Shown: piece after piece, positions 8,596-17,348 of the stretch
Layout of the letters: every line of letters starts with the position of its first letter
Numbering within the stretch: position 1 is the stretch's first letter
NCBI GenBank assembly: GCA_963836015.1
Contig: CAWIIF010000015.1
Coordinates: 1,302,001 to 1,366,000, forward strand
Source: CAWCDJ01 sp963836015
GTDB taxonomy: Bacteria > Acidobacteriota > Terriglobia > Bryobacterales > Bryobacteraceae
Reading direction: 5' to 3'
Length of the DNA: 64,000 nucleotides
Program-made: the position numbers and the translations under genes
Notes under the pieces: generated by a model
Database searches by the model: none
Told to the model about the DNA's origin: nothing
What the model saw: the letters and a program-made list of their open reading frames with translations, nothing else

Positions 8596-10851
8596 ATGAA
8601 ACAGATACTGGTTTGCTTCTTGTGCACTTGTCTCTATGGCGCGGAGTCAGGACCCCTGCGCGGCTACTCGAACGAGACGGCGCGGACCGAACGGGAATGG
8701 GAAGTGAAGTTCCGGGCGATTCCTAAGACCGAAAACCTGCGGGCGTTCATGGAGCGGCTTTCGGCCCGGCCGCACCACGTAGGGTCCCCTTACGACAAGG
8801 AGAACGCGGAGTGGATCCTCGCGCAATTCAAGGAGTGGGGACTCGATGCGCAGATCGAGAGCTTCGACGTGTTGTTCCCGACTCCCAAGGAGCGGCTGCT
8901 CGAGATGGTATCGCCCACGCGCTTCACGGCCAAGCTGGTGGAACCCACGGAGAGCGTCGACCCTACGTCGTCCCAGCATGCCGAGCAACTGCCGGTATAT
9001 AACGCATACTCGGCCGACGGGGATGTGACGGCGCCGCTGGTCTACGTCAACTACGGCGTGCCGGCCGATTACGAAACGCTCGACCGCCTGGGAATCTCCG
9101 TGAAGGGCGCGATCGTGATCGCGCGCTACGGCGGGTCGTGGCGGGGCATTAAGCCGAAGGTTGCGGCCGAGCACGGCGCCATCGGATGCCTGATCTACTC
9201 CGACCCCCACGACGACGGTTATTTCCAGGGCGACGTCTTTCCCAAGGGTCCGTTCCGCAACCCCAACGGCGCACAGCGTGGAAGCGTGATGGATATGCCG
9301 ATCTATCCAGGTGATCCGCTGACCCCGGGAATCGGCGCGACGAAGGACGCCAAGCGGCTGGCCCTCAAGGACGCCGCCACCCTGATGAAGATTCCGGTGA
9401 TGCCGATTTCCTACAGCGACGCACAGCCGCTGCTGGCGGAGCTGGCGGGACCGGTGGCGCCGGCCCCCTGGCGAGGCGCTTTGCCCTTCACCTATCACGT
9501 GGGCCCCGGTCCGGCGAAGGTGCACCTGAAGCTGGCGTTCAATTGGGACCTCAAACCGCTCTACAACGTAATTGCGCGCATCCCGGGCGCCGCGTATCCG
9601 GATGAGTGGGTGATTCGCGGAAATCACCACGACGCGTGGGTTAACGGCGCGGACGATCCGGTCTCGGGCGCCGTCGCCCTGATGGAAGAGGCGCGCGGAC
9701 TCGCCGAGCTCGTTAAGCAGGGATGGAAACCAAAGCGCACCATCGTGTATTGTGTGTGGGACGGTGAGGAGCCCGGCCTGCTCGGCTCCACCGAGTGGGC
9801 GGAGACGCACGCGCAGGAGCTGGCGTCCAAGGCCGTGGTCTATCTGAACTCCGATTCGAACGGGCGCGGCTACCTGCGGATGGAGGGCTCACACACGCTG
9901 GAGCGCTTCGTCAACGGCGTGGCCAAGGATATCGACGATCCGGAAACGGGCGGGACAGTGTGGAGGCGGATGCAGGCGCAGCGGCTTACCAGCCCGATGG
10001 GGACGCCACAGGACCGGCAGGAAGCCCGCACGCGTCCGGACCTGCGGATCGCCGCGCTGGGCTCAGGCTCGGATTACACCGCGTTCCTCGACCACCTTGG
10101 TATCGCGTCGATGAATATGGGGTTCGGCGGTGAGGGCGGCAGCGGAATCTATCATTCCGTCTACGACGATTTCTACTGGTACACGCACTTCTCCGACAAG
10201 ACTTTTGTCTACGGACGGGCGCTGGCGCAGACCGCCGGAACGTCCGTGATGCGGCTGGCGGACGCCGAGCTGCTACCCTTCGATTTTGACGACTTCACCG
10301 ATACCGTGCGGCGCTACGTCGCGGAAGTGGAGAAGCTGGCGCGCGACCGCCGGGAGCACATCGTCGAGCGCAACCGCATGATCGACGACGGCACGTTTGC
10401 GGAGGTCGAAGATCCGGAGCACAAGACGGCGCTGCCGCCGAAGGAAGCGGTGCCGCCGTTCCTGAATTTCGCGCCGCTTGAAAACGGCGTCGCCGCGCTC
10501 GAACGGGTGACCCGGGATTACGACGAGGCGCTCGCGCACGCCAACCAGAACGGCGGCTCGGCGCTCGCACGCGCGGCGCTGCGGGAAGCCAACGCCAAGC
10601 TGATTGCGGTGGAGCGGGCCCTGACCTCCAACGAGGGACTGCCCAACCGCCCGTGGTTCAAGAACCAGATTTACGCCCCCGGCTTCTACACCGGCTACGG
10701 CGTGAAGACGCTGCCGGCGGTGCGGGAGAGCATCGAGCAGAACGAGTGGAAGCTGGCCGAGGATGAGATCGCCAAGGTCGGGAAGGTGCTGGAGAATACC
10801 GGCGAGGTCATTCAAGGAGCGGCGGCGGAACTGGCGCGTGCGGCTCACTAG
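8596..10851 (+). CDS. Exported M28-family metallopeptidase (glutamate carboxypeptidase II-like)
   Basis: The 751-residue protein has a short signal sequence (MKQILVCFLCTCLYGAES), a protease-associated region (about residues 130-260, with VKGAIVIARYGGSWRGIK), the M28 zinc peptidase domain and a C-terminal helical dimerisation domain as in transferrin receptor/GCPII proteins. Metal-site motifs are intact: HHDAW near 344-348 and DDP near 353-355, the DGEEPGLLGS block near 388-397 with the catalytic and bridging glutamates, and YHSVYDD near 518 supplying the last histidine. It would trim acidic or other C-terminal residues from peptides outside the cytoplasm. Full length for the family; the gene stands alone with its own promoter candidate. 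Confidence 0.9.
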   Translation: MKQILVCFLCTCLYGAESGPLRGYSNETARTEREWEVKFRAIPKTENLRAFMERLSARPHHVGSPYDKENAEWILAQFKEWGLDAQIESFDVLFPTPKERLLEMVSPTRFTAKLVEPTESVDPTSSQHAEQLPVYNAYSADGDVTAPLVYVNYGVPADYETLDRLGISVKGAIVIARYGGSWRGIKPKVAAEHGAIGCLIYSDPHDDGYFQGDVFPKGPFRNPNGAQRGSVMDMPIYPGDPLTPGIGATKDAKRLALKDAATLMKIPVMPISYSDAQPLLAELAGPVAPAPWRGALPFTYHVGPGPAKVHLKLAFNWDLKPLYNVIARIPGAAYPDEWVIRGNHHDAWVNGADDPVSGAVALMEEARGLAELVKQGWKPKRTIVYCVWDGEEPGLLGSTEWAETHAQELASKAVVYLNSDSNGRGYLRMEGSHTLERFVNGVAKDIDDPETGGTVWRRMQAQRLTSPMGTPQDRQEARTRPDLRIAALGSGSDYTAFLDHLGIASMNMGFGGEGGSGIYHSVYDDFYWYTHFSDKTFVYGRALAQTAGTSVMRLADAELLPFDFDDFTDTVRRYVAEVEKLARDRREHIVERNRMIDDGTFAEVEDPEHKTALPPKEAVPPFLNFAPLENGVAALERVTRDYDEALAHANQNGGSALARAALREANAKLIAVERALTSNEGLPNRPWFKNQIYAPGFYTGYGVKTLPAVRESIEQNEWKLAEDEIAKVGKVLENTGEVIQGAAAELARAAH

Positions 10852-11135
10852 CGCTTGCGGCGCTGCTTGAGCTGCTGGTTCAGATGGCCGAGCGAGGCGA
10901 ACTGCCCCGCATAGCGGGCCGTGACCGGCGGCTTGGCCTTACGCCGCGGGTCGAAATCGCGGCGGCGGAACAGATCGGTGGCGGCGATGATCGCAGTCCC
11001 CATGGGGCGGTATTCATAGGTGCCCTGCGCCCACGCGACGCCGTCGTCGAACCAGAGGTAGAAGCCCACAAGGGTATCGTAGCTGAAAGCTGGGCCGACG
11101 TGACCCTGTTTCACAGCGTTGCCGTGCACGCCCAC
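10848..11135 (-). CDS. Small conserved-looking protein of unknown function
   Basis: A 95-residue frame from GTG 11135, convergent with the M28 gene (stops overlap by four bases) and divergent from the HemW-like gene. The product has an aromatic middle part (FSYDTLVGFYLWFDDGVAWAQGTYEYRPMGTA) and a very basic tail (LNQQLKQRRKR). It fills an otherwise empty 310-base gap and its composition is protein-like, but no family is recognised and no clear ribosome binding site is seen. The true start may differ; other GTG codons follow. Confidence 0.45.
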   Translation of the reverse strand: MGVHGNAVKQGHVGPAFSYDTLVGFYLWFDDGVAWAQGTYEYRPMGTAIIAATDLFRRRDFDPRRKAKPPVTARYAGQFASLGHLNQQLKQRRKR

Positions 11136-11161
11136 TGGTGCGGACCGTTACAATCAGAAGA

Positions 11162-12238
11162 GTGCCAGGAGTCTATCTTGCCTATCCTTTCTGCGCGCAG
11201 AAGTGCACGTACTGCAATTTTGCGTCGGGTGTCTTTCCGCGCGCGCTGGAAGCGCGGTACCTCGCCGCGCTTGCGGAGGAGATTCGTGCGCACGCGTGGG
11301 ACTGGCGTCCGGAGACGCTCTACCTGGGAGGCGGCACGCCCAGCAGGATCGAACCCGGCGACCTGTGCGGCATCCTGGACTTTATCCCGGGGCGCCCCTG
11401 GGTCGAAGCCACCATGGAGGCGGCTCCCGGCGGCATCACGGCGGACCTTGCGCGGGCCTGGGCGCAGGCCGGAATCAACCGCGTGAGTCTGGGGGTCCAA
11501 TCGTTCGTCGAGACCGAGATCCGGCTCACCGGCCGCAAGCACACCGCGGAAATCGTGGAGCGCGAAGTGCATGTGCTGCGCGATGCGGGAATCCGGAACT
11601 GCAACATCGACCTGATCGCGGGACTGTCCGGGCAGACCGGGGACGGCTGGCGCCGGTCTCTCGACTGGGTGGAGCGGATCGCGCCGGAGCATGTTTCGGT
11701 CTACATGCTCGAAGTGGACGAAGACAGCCGCCTCGGCAAGGAGATGCTGCTGGGCGGGGTGCGGTACGGCGCCGCCGGAACCCCCTCGGAAGACCAGACC
11801 GCGGAGTTCTACGAGATCGCCGTCGAACGGCTGGCTGCCATGGGGATCGAGCGCTACGAGATTTCGAACTTCGCGAAGCCGGGGCGGGAATCCCGCCATA
11901 ACCTGAAGTACTGGAAGCTCGAGCCGTACGCCGGCTTCGGAGCGGATGCGCACTCCTTCGATGGCCGCACTCGGCGGCAAAATGCGGAATCGGTGGAAGA
12001 GTACTTGCTGGGGAGCGTGGAGGCGCCAACGGCGGCGAGCCCCGACGAGCGGTTCTTCGTGGGGTTGCGGCTGATGGAAGGGGTGCGGCCGACGGATGAG
12101 GAATGGCGGCGCTTCGAGCAGCCGATTCGCCGCTTTGTGGACGCGGGGCTGCTGGAGGCCTCCGGCGGAGCAATTCGCCTGACTGGCCGGGGCGTGCTTC
12201 TTTCGAACGAGGTGTTCCAGGAGTTTCTCACGCAATGA
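11162..12238 (+). CDS. hemW: HemW-like radical SAM protein (coproporphyrinogen dehydrogenase homologue)
   Basis: From GTG 11162 the 358-residue product begins VPGVYLAYPFCAQKCTYCNF, with the radical-SAM cluster cysteines as C11-x3-C15-x2-C18 and the following NF typical of HemW. YLGGGTPSRI (SAM-binding GGE-like region), SLGVQSF and the NCNIDLIAGLSGQT block are also standard. HemW proteins bind heme and act in heme delivery rather than as true HemN oxidases; the fourth cysteine arrangement of HemN is absent. GTG 11138 is an alternative start, adding eight residues. The stop overlaps the threonine aldolase start (ATGA at 12235), so the two are coupled. Confidence 0.82.
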   Translation: MPGVYLAYPFCAQKCTYCNFASGVFPRALEARYLAALAEEIRAHAWDWRPETLYLGGGTPSRIEPGDLCGILDFIPGRPWVEATMEAAPGGITADLARAWAQAGINRVSLGVQSFVETEIRLTGRKHTAEIVEREVHVLRDAGIRNCNIDLIAGLSGQTGDGWRRSLDWVERIAPEHVSVYMLEVDEDSRLGKEMLLGGVRYGAAGTPSEDQTAEFYEIAVERLAAMGIERYEISNFAKPGRESRHNLKYWKLEPYAGFGADAHSFDGRTRRQNAESVEEYLLGSVEAPTAASPDERFFVGLRLMEGVRPTDEEWRRFEQPIRRFVDAGLLEASGGAIRLTGRGVLLSNEVFQEFLTQ

Positions 12239-13263
12239 TCGACCTGCGCAGCGATACCGTAACTAAACCGACGCCCGAGATGCGGCGCGCCATGATGGAG
12301 GCTGAAGTCGGCGACGACGTTTACGGGGAGGATCCGACCGTCAATCGACTGGAGAAGCGGGCGGCCGAGGTCGCCGGTAAGGAAGCCGCGCTGTTCGTCC
12401 CGACCGGGACCATGGGGAACACGATCGGGATCAAGCTGCTGACCGAGCACGGGCAGGAAGTCATCTGCGATTCCCGCGCCCACATTCTGGATTACGAGCT
12501 GTCGATGGTGGCGTGGTTTTCCGGCTGCGTGGTGCGCGCCGTTCCCACCGCCGACGGCATCCTACGCTGGAGCGAGGTGCGCCGCCTGGTCAAGCCGGTG
12601 AGTGCGCACTCCGCGCCCACCGGTGCAATCGCCATCGAGAACACGCACAACATGCACGGCGGCACGGTTTACCCGGTTGCCGCGGTGCGCGAGATCTGCG
12701 ACGGGGCCCACGAGCGCGGCGTCAAGGTCCACATGGACGGAGCGCGCATGTTCAATGCGGCGGCGGCCCTGGGCGTCCCGGTGCGGGAGGTTGCGGCCCC
12801 CGTCGATACGGTGATGTTCTGTCTTTCGAAAGCGCTGGGAGCGCCGGCCGGGTCGATGCTGGCGGGACCCGCGGATTTAATTGCGAAGGGACGCCTGCTG
12901 CGCAAACGGCTGGGCGGCGGCATGCGGCAGGTGGGAGTCCTGGCGGCGGCTTGCCTGATCGCGCTCGAAGAGACCCCCAAGCGCCTGGGGGAGGATCACT
13001 GCAACGCGAAGTTTCTCGCGGAAGGTCTGGGACGGATTCCGGGAATCCAGGTAGACCCGGCCAAAGTGGCGACCAATATCACGATTTTTGATGTATGCGG
13101 AACCGGAGTGGCTCCGGCCGAAATCAGCGCGCGGCTGCGGCAGCGCGGGGTGTTGATCAACGCGATCAACGAGCGCCAGATGCGCGCGGTCACGCACTAC
13201 GATGTGGACCGCGCGGCCTGCGCCGATGCCCTGGCCGCGGTCGCGGACGCCCTAGCTTCATGA
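12235..13263 (+). CDS. ltaE: Low-specificity L-threonine aldolase
   Basis: A 342-residue fold-type I PLP enzyme beginning MIDLRSDTVTKPTPEMRRAM, a signature of threonine aldolases, followed by VGDDVYGEDPTVNRLE and PTGTMGN. The PLP lysine is K199 in CLSKALGAPAGSML, and the HMDGARMFNA block carries the cofactor aspartate. The enzyme splits L-threonine or allo-threonine to glycine and acetaldehyde. Length is normal. Start at 12235 fixed by the ATGA overlap with hemW; the longer upstream frame is antisense-free but has no domain content. Confidence 0.93.
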   Translation: MIDLRSDTVTKPTPEMRRAMMEAEVGDDVYGEDPTVNRLEKRAAEVAGKEAALFVPTGTMGNTIGIKLLTEHGQEVICDSRAHILDYELSMVAWFSGCVVRAVPTADGILRWSEVRRLVKPVSAHSAPTGAIAIENTHNMHGGTVYPVAAVREICDGAHERGVKVHMDGARMFNAAAALGVPVREVAAPVDTVMFCLSKALGAPAGSMLAGPADLIAKGRLLRKRLGGGMRQVGVLAAACLIALEETPKRLGEDHCNAKFLAEGLGRIPGIQVDPAKVATNITIFDVCGTGVAPAEISARLRQRGVLINAINERQMRAVTHYDVDRAACADALAAVADALAS

Positions 13264-13288
13264 GTATCGGAAAGGACTTAACGTTTCC

Positions 13289-16072
13289 ATGGTGAAATTT
13301 TTCCTGCTGCTGGCGGGTGGCACGCTCGCGCTGGCGCAGCAATATACGATTTCGACGGCCGCGGGCGGCGCGCCGCCGGCCACGCCCGCGGCGGCCGGCA
13401 GCGTTTCGATCGGCCAGCCCCGGCGGGTCGCCACCGATAGTGCCGGCAATGTGTACTTCAGCGCGTTGAACTCGGTCTTCAAGGTGAGCGCCGGCGGTAC
13501 GCTGACGCTGGTCGCGGGGAACTCGCGAGCCGGGTTTTCGGGCGACGGCGGCCCCGCGGTAAGCGCCCAGTTAAATACGCCGCAAGGGATCGCGGTGGCT
13601 TCGTCCGGCATCATCTATATCGCCGATTCCGTGAATAACCGCGTCCGCGTGGTAACGCCCGACGGCATCATCAACACGTTCGCCGGCACGGGCTATGCCA
13701 GCCCTGGCGGCCCTCGCACGTTCAATGACGGGGGGCCGGCCACCAACGGTCTGCTGCACCTGCCGCAGGGCGTGGCCCTCGATAAATCCGGCAACGTGTA
13801 CATCGCCGATACGGGTGACAACAGCATTCGCATCGTGACGACGGACGGCATCATCAACACGTTCGCCGGCGACAGCTACCCGAGCTTTGCCGGCGACACG
13901 GCGGCCGCGGTGGACGCGGAGCTCCACAGCCCCTCGGATGTGGCGGTGGATTCCTCCGGCAACGTGTATATCGCGGACACCGGGAACGCCTCCATCCGCA
14001 AGGTGACGACGGATGGCCTGATCAACACGGTGGCCGGGGACCAGGCGATCGGTTCGACCGGCGACGGCGCAGTGGCCACCAAAGCCACGCTCCTGACCCC
14101 CATTTCGGTGGCAGTGGACTCTTCGGGCAACATCTTTATTCTCGAGAATGGCGACGGCAAGATTCGCAAGGTCGACACCACCGGGAACATCAACACGATC
14201 GCGGGCGTGGGCACGCCGGGCTTCACCGGCGATGGCGGCGATCCCCTCAAAGCCCAGATGAACTACCCAACGGGGCTCGCGCTGGATGGATCCGGCAACA
14301 TTTATATCGCCGATTCTCTGAACCAGCGTATTCGGAAAATCGCGAGCAACAGTATCAGCTCCATTGCCGGAAACGGGTTGATCAGCTATTCCGGCAACGG
14401 CGGGCCTGCCCTGAATGCGCAGATGAACGCCCCTCAGGGCGCCGCGGTGGATAGCGCCGGGAACTTGTACGTGGCCGATACGGGCAACAACGTCGTGCGC
14501 AAGGTCGCCAAAGACGGAACGATCACGGCTTTTGCCGGCACCGGCACCGCCGGAAGCGGCGGCGATGGCGGCGCGGCCACCAGTGCGCAATTGAATTCGC
14601 CCGAGGCCGTGGCGGTGGACTCCGCCGGCAACGTCTACATCGCCGATAGCGGCAACTCGCGCGTTCGGAAGGTTGCGGCGGGCGGCGGCATTTCGACCGT
14701 AGCGGGCAACGGCACTCCGGGCTATGGCGGCGACGGCGGCGCCGCCACCGGCGCCCAGTTATACACGCCTACTTCGGTGGCGGTAGACGGCGCCGGCAAC
14801 CTGTACATCGCGGATTTCAACAACAGCCGCGTCCGGAAGGTCTCGGCCGGAGGGGCCATCACCACTGTCGCGGGCAACGGCAACTCGGGTTACTCGGGGG
14901 ACGGAAGTCCCGCGACCAGCGCGCAGATCAACCTGCCGCAAAGCGTGGCCGTGGATGCGGTGGGCAATCTGTACATTGCGGACACGGGCAACAACGTGGT
15001 CCGCCAGGTGGGCGCTAACGGTCTGATCACCACGGTGGCCGGCAACGGGCTCGGCGGATATTCCGGCGACGGCGGACCGGCGGTTCAGGCGCAGCTCGGC
15101 AACCCCAGCGCCATAGCCGTGGATTCCGCCGGCAGCCTTTACGTAGCGGATGGCAGCACCCGCATTCGCAAGGTGTTCCCGAACGGATTGATCGTGACGA
15201 TCGCCGGCAACGGCACGGCGGGCTACTCGGGCGACGGCGGAGCCGCGACCTCTGCGCAGCTCAACGGGCCATCGGGCGTGGCGGTCGATTCCGCCGGTAG
15301 CGTGTATGTGGCGGATACCGGTAACAACGCTGTCCGCTCGCTGCAGCCTTCCGGCTTTGGACTGAGCGTGGCCGCGGTGACCAACGGCGCGACCAACAAG
15401 ACCGGAGCGATCGCACCCGGCGAGGTAGTGGTGCTGTATGGATCCGGAATGGGCCCGTCGGCCCTCGCTACGTTTAAGCTGAACTCGGCCGGACAGGTCC
15501 CCACCATCACCGGCGGCGCCAGCGTCTACTTCAATAACATTCCCGCGCCGGTTCTCTATAGCTCGGCCAACCAGGTCGGGGCCATCGTGCCGTTCGGAGT
15601 AACAGGATCGAAGGTCCAGGTGGTGTCGCAGTACAACGGGCAGGTGGCCGCGCCGGTGACGGTGGACCTTGCGCCCGTCGCTCCCGCATTGTTCACGCTG
15701 AATGCCAGCGGGGCGGGGCCGGCGGCGGCACTGAATCAGGACTATTCCGTCAATGGCTCGGGCAATCCTGCCAAGGCCGGCAGTTACGTCTTCCTGTATG
15801 CCACCGGCCTCGGACAGACCAATCCGGGCGGGCAGGACGGCGTGCCCACCGGATCGACCCTTCCGCTCCCCTTGCAGACCGTAACGGCCACGATCGGCGG
15901 AAAGCCGGCGACCGTGCAGTTCGCCGGCGGCGCGCCGGGCCTGGTCGCGGGGGTCATGCAGATCAATGTCAAGGTTCCCGACGGCCTCACCGCCGGCGCG
16001 GTCGAGGCGATCGTTAGCCTGGGCGGCGCATCGAGCCCGTCCGGCGTTACGATTGCAGTATCGGGAAATTGA
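13289..16072 (+). CDS. Exported NHL-repeat protein (two predicted six-bladed propellers) with Solibacter-type C-terminal domain
   Basis: The 927-residue protein has a signal peptide (MVKFFLLLAGGTLALAQ) and twelve repeats of about 49-58 residues of the form TVAGNGxxGYSGDGGxAxxAQLxxP, then VAVDSAGNVYIADTGNNxVRKV, covering about residues 18-690. Twelve NHL units suit two six-bladed beta-propellers. The last 230 residues (NGATNKTGAIAPGEVVVLYGSGMGP onward) are the C-terminal domain also seen at 1-891. NHL propellers bind proteins, glycans or RNA; here it is extracellular. The repeats are also visible in the DNA as imperfect 150-170 base repeats, prone to recombination. GAAAGGA lies about 15 bases before the ATG. 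Ligand unknown. Confidence 0.88.
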   Translation: MVKFFLLLAGGTLALAQQYTISTAAGGAPPATPAAAGSVSIGQPRRVATDSAGNVYFSALNSVFKVSAGGTLTLVAGNSRAGFSGDGGPAVSAQLNTPQGIAVASSGIIYIADSVNNRVRVVTPDGIINTFAGTGYASPGGPRTFNDGGPATNGLLHLPQGVALDKSGNVYIADTGDNSIRIVTTDGIINTFAGDSYPSFAGDTAAAVDAELHSPSDVAVDSSGNVYIADTGNASIRKVTTDGLINTVAGDQAIGSTGDGAVATKATLLTPISVAVDSSGNIFILENGDGKIRKVDTTGNINTIAGVGTPGFTGDGGDPLKAQMNYPTGLALDGSGNIYIADSLNQRIRKIASNSISSIAGNGLISYSGNGGPALNAQMNAPQGAAVDSAGNLYVADTGNNVVRKVAKDGTITAFAGTGTAGSGGDGGAATSAQLNSPEAVAVDSAGNVYIADSGNSRVRKVAAGGGISTVAGNGTPGYGGDGGAATGAQLYTPTSVAVDGAGNLYIADFNNSRVRKVSAGGAITTVAGNGNSGYSGDGSPATSAQINLPQSVAVDAVGNLYIADTGNNVVRQVGANGLITTVAGNGLGGYSGDGGPAVQAQLGNPSAIAVDSAGSLYVADGSTRIRKVFPNGLIVTIAGNGTAGYSGDGGAATSAQLNGPSGVAVDSAGSVYVADTGNNAVRSLQPSGFGLSVAAVTNGATNKTGAIAPGEVVVLYGSGMGPSALATFKLNSAGQVPTITGGASVYFNNIPAPVLYSSANQVGAIVPFGVTGSKVQVVSQYNGQVAAPVTVDLAPVAPALFTLNASGAGPAAALNQDYSVNGSGNPAKAGSYVFLYATGLGQTNPGGQDGVPTGSTLPLPLQTVTATIGGKPATVQFAGGAPGLVAGVMQINVKVPDGLTAGAVEAIVSLGGASSPSGVTIAVSGN

Positions 16073-16073
16073 G

Positions 16074-17039
16074 ATGCGCTATCGAAAACTCGGCAGGACG
16101 AATTTCAACGTCAGCGAGATGGGTTACGGAGCCTGGGGCATTGGCGGCAAGCAATGGCTCGGCGGCAGCGATGACGAATCGCTCCAAGCGCTGAGGCGCG
16201 CCATAGAACTGGGCGTCAACCTGATCGATACGGCGCTGGCCTATGGCGAGGGCCACAGCGAACGGCTGGTCGGGCAGATCGTGCGGGAGACTGGCCACAA
16301 GATTTATGTGGCTACCAAGGTGCCGCCCAGGAACCAGCTTTGGCCTGCGCGGCGTGGCATCGGCATCGACCAGGTCTTCCCGTATCCGTATATCATGCAG
16401 TGCGCGGAGCAAAGCCTGAAAAACCTCGGGTTCGATTCGATCGACCTGCTGCAGCTTCACGTCTGGAATCCCGCATGGATCGACGCCGACGACTGGCGGA
16501 GGGCGTTCGGCGAGTTGAAGCGCTCGGGCAAGGTGCAGGCCGTCGGGATATCGATCAACGATCACGAGCCCGAATCGGCGCTCGAGCTGATCCGCACCGG
16601 CTTGATCGACACGGTGCAGGTGATCTACAACGTCTTCGATCAAACGCCCGAGCGCGAGCTTTTCCCGCTGTGTCAAAAGGAGAACATCGGGGTGCTGGCG
16701 CGGGTGCCTCTCGACGAGGGCTCGCTCACCGGCAATATCACCGAGACCACGACCTTTCCGCCCGGCGATTTCCGCGAGTTCTACTTCAAGGGCGACCGTA
16801 AGAAGCAAGTGGTGCGGCACGTCAATGCCTTGAAGAAAGACTTGGGCGGCGACGGGGATCTGCCCGCCATCGCTCTGCGCTTTTGCCTCTCGCACCCGGC
16901 GGTGTCGTCGGTGATTCCCGGGATGCGAACCGTTCGCCATGCGGAATCGAACGCCGCGCTGTCCGACCAGGGGCCGCTGCCGGCGGAGACGGCCGCGCTT
17001 CTGAAGCGGCACGCATGGGATCGGAACTTCTATAATTAA
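16074..17039 (+). CDS. Aldo/keto reductase family oxidoreductase
   Basis: The 321-residue product starts MRYRKLGRTNFNVSEMGYGAW, the usual opening of this family, and keeps the catalytic set: the aspartate and tyrosine in LIDTALAYGEGHSE, the lysine in YVATKVPP and the histidine in LLQLHVWN. The (beta/alpha)8 fold ends with the NADPH-binding SSVIPGMRTVRHAESN block. Many similar proteins act on sugars or small carbonyls. The start lies one base after the stop of the NHL gene, so the genes may be co-transcribed. Exact substrate cannot be told. Confidence 0.88.
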   Translation: MRYRKLGRTNFNVSEMGYGAWGIGGKQWLGGSDDESLQALRRAIELGVNLIDTALAYGEGHSERLVGQIVRETGHKIYVATKVPPRNQLWPARRGIGIDQVFPYPYIMQCAEQSLKNLGFDSIDLLQLHVWNPAWIDADDWRRAFGELKRSGKVQAVGISINDHEPESALELIRTGLIDTVQVIYNVFDQTPERELFPLCQKENIGVLARVPLDEGSLTGNITETTTFPPGDFREFYFKGDRKKQVVRHVNALKKDLGGDGDLPAIALRFCLSHPAVSSVIPGMRTVRHAESNAALSDQGPLPAETAALLKRHAWDRNFYN

Positions 17040-17120
17040 CCGGCCGTACCCCGCCGCACCATCCTCATCGAGAATCGACGGCCGCGCCGTGCGCTACGAT
17101 GTCGCGTGAGGAAGGTAAAG

Positions 17121-17336
17121 ATGGCCCAGACCGGTTTGATATTCATCGGCATCGCCGGAAACGTCGTTGCGCTTGACCACGCCACCGGCCAGGAGATGTG
17201 GCGAACGCGATTGAAGGGCGATTTCGCGAACGTCGTCCTCCAGGACGGCGATCTGTACGCCACCACCAGCGGGTCTTCCTGATTCGCCATCTCGGCCGCT
17301 CGTGAGGGACCTATCCCGCCGCGCGGACTGCACTGA
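17121..17336 (+). pseudogene. Remnant of a PQQ/BamB-like beta-propeller gene
   Basis: From ATG 17121 (GGAAGGTAAAG just upstream) 53 codons read MAQTGLIFIGIAGNVVALDH and then TGQEMWRTRLKGDF and LQDGDLYATTSG, a typical first blade of a PQQ-like propeller. The frame stops at TGA 17280-17282 but continues FAISAAREG in the same frame to 17336, which is what would follow in an intact gene (DLYATTSG-x-LFAISA). The remaining blades are absent: the fucosidase gene starts right after. It is a truncated copy with a premature stop, not a complete gene. Confidence 0.6.
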
Positions 17337-17348
17337 GGACGGCTGGCG

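Noticed and set aside
6894..8726. 610-residue frame overlapping the first ADOP gene
   Set aside because: Same strand, other frame, Arg/Gly/Pro-rich sequence without domains; the ADOP frame is complete.
13500..15350. Repeated DNA suggestive of a CRISPR or satellite array
   Set aside because: The repeats are imperfect, about 150-170 bases, in one reading frame and encode NHL blades.
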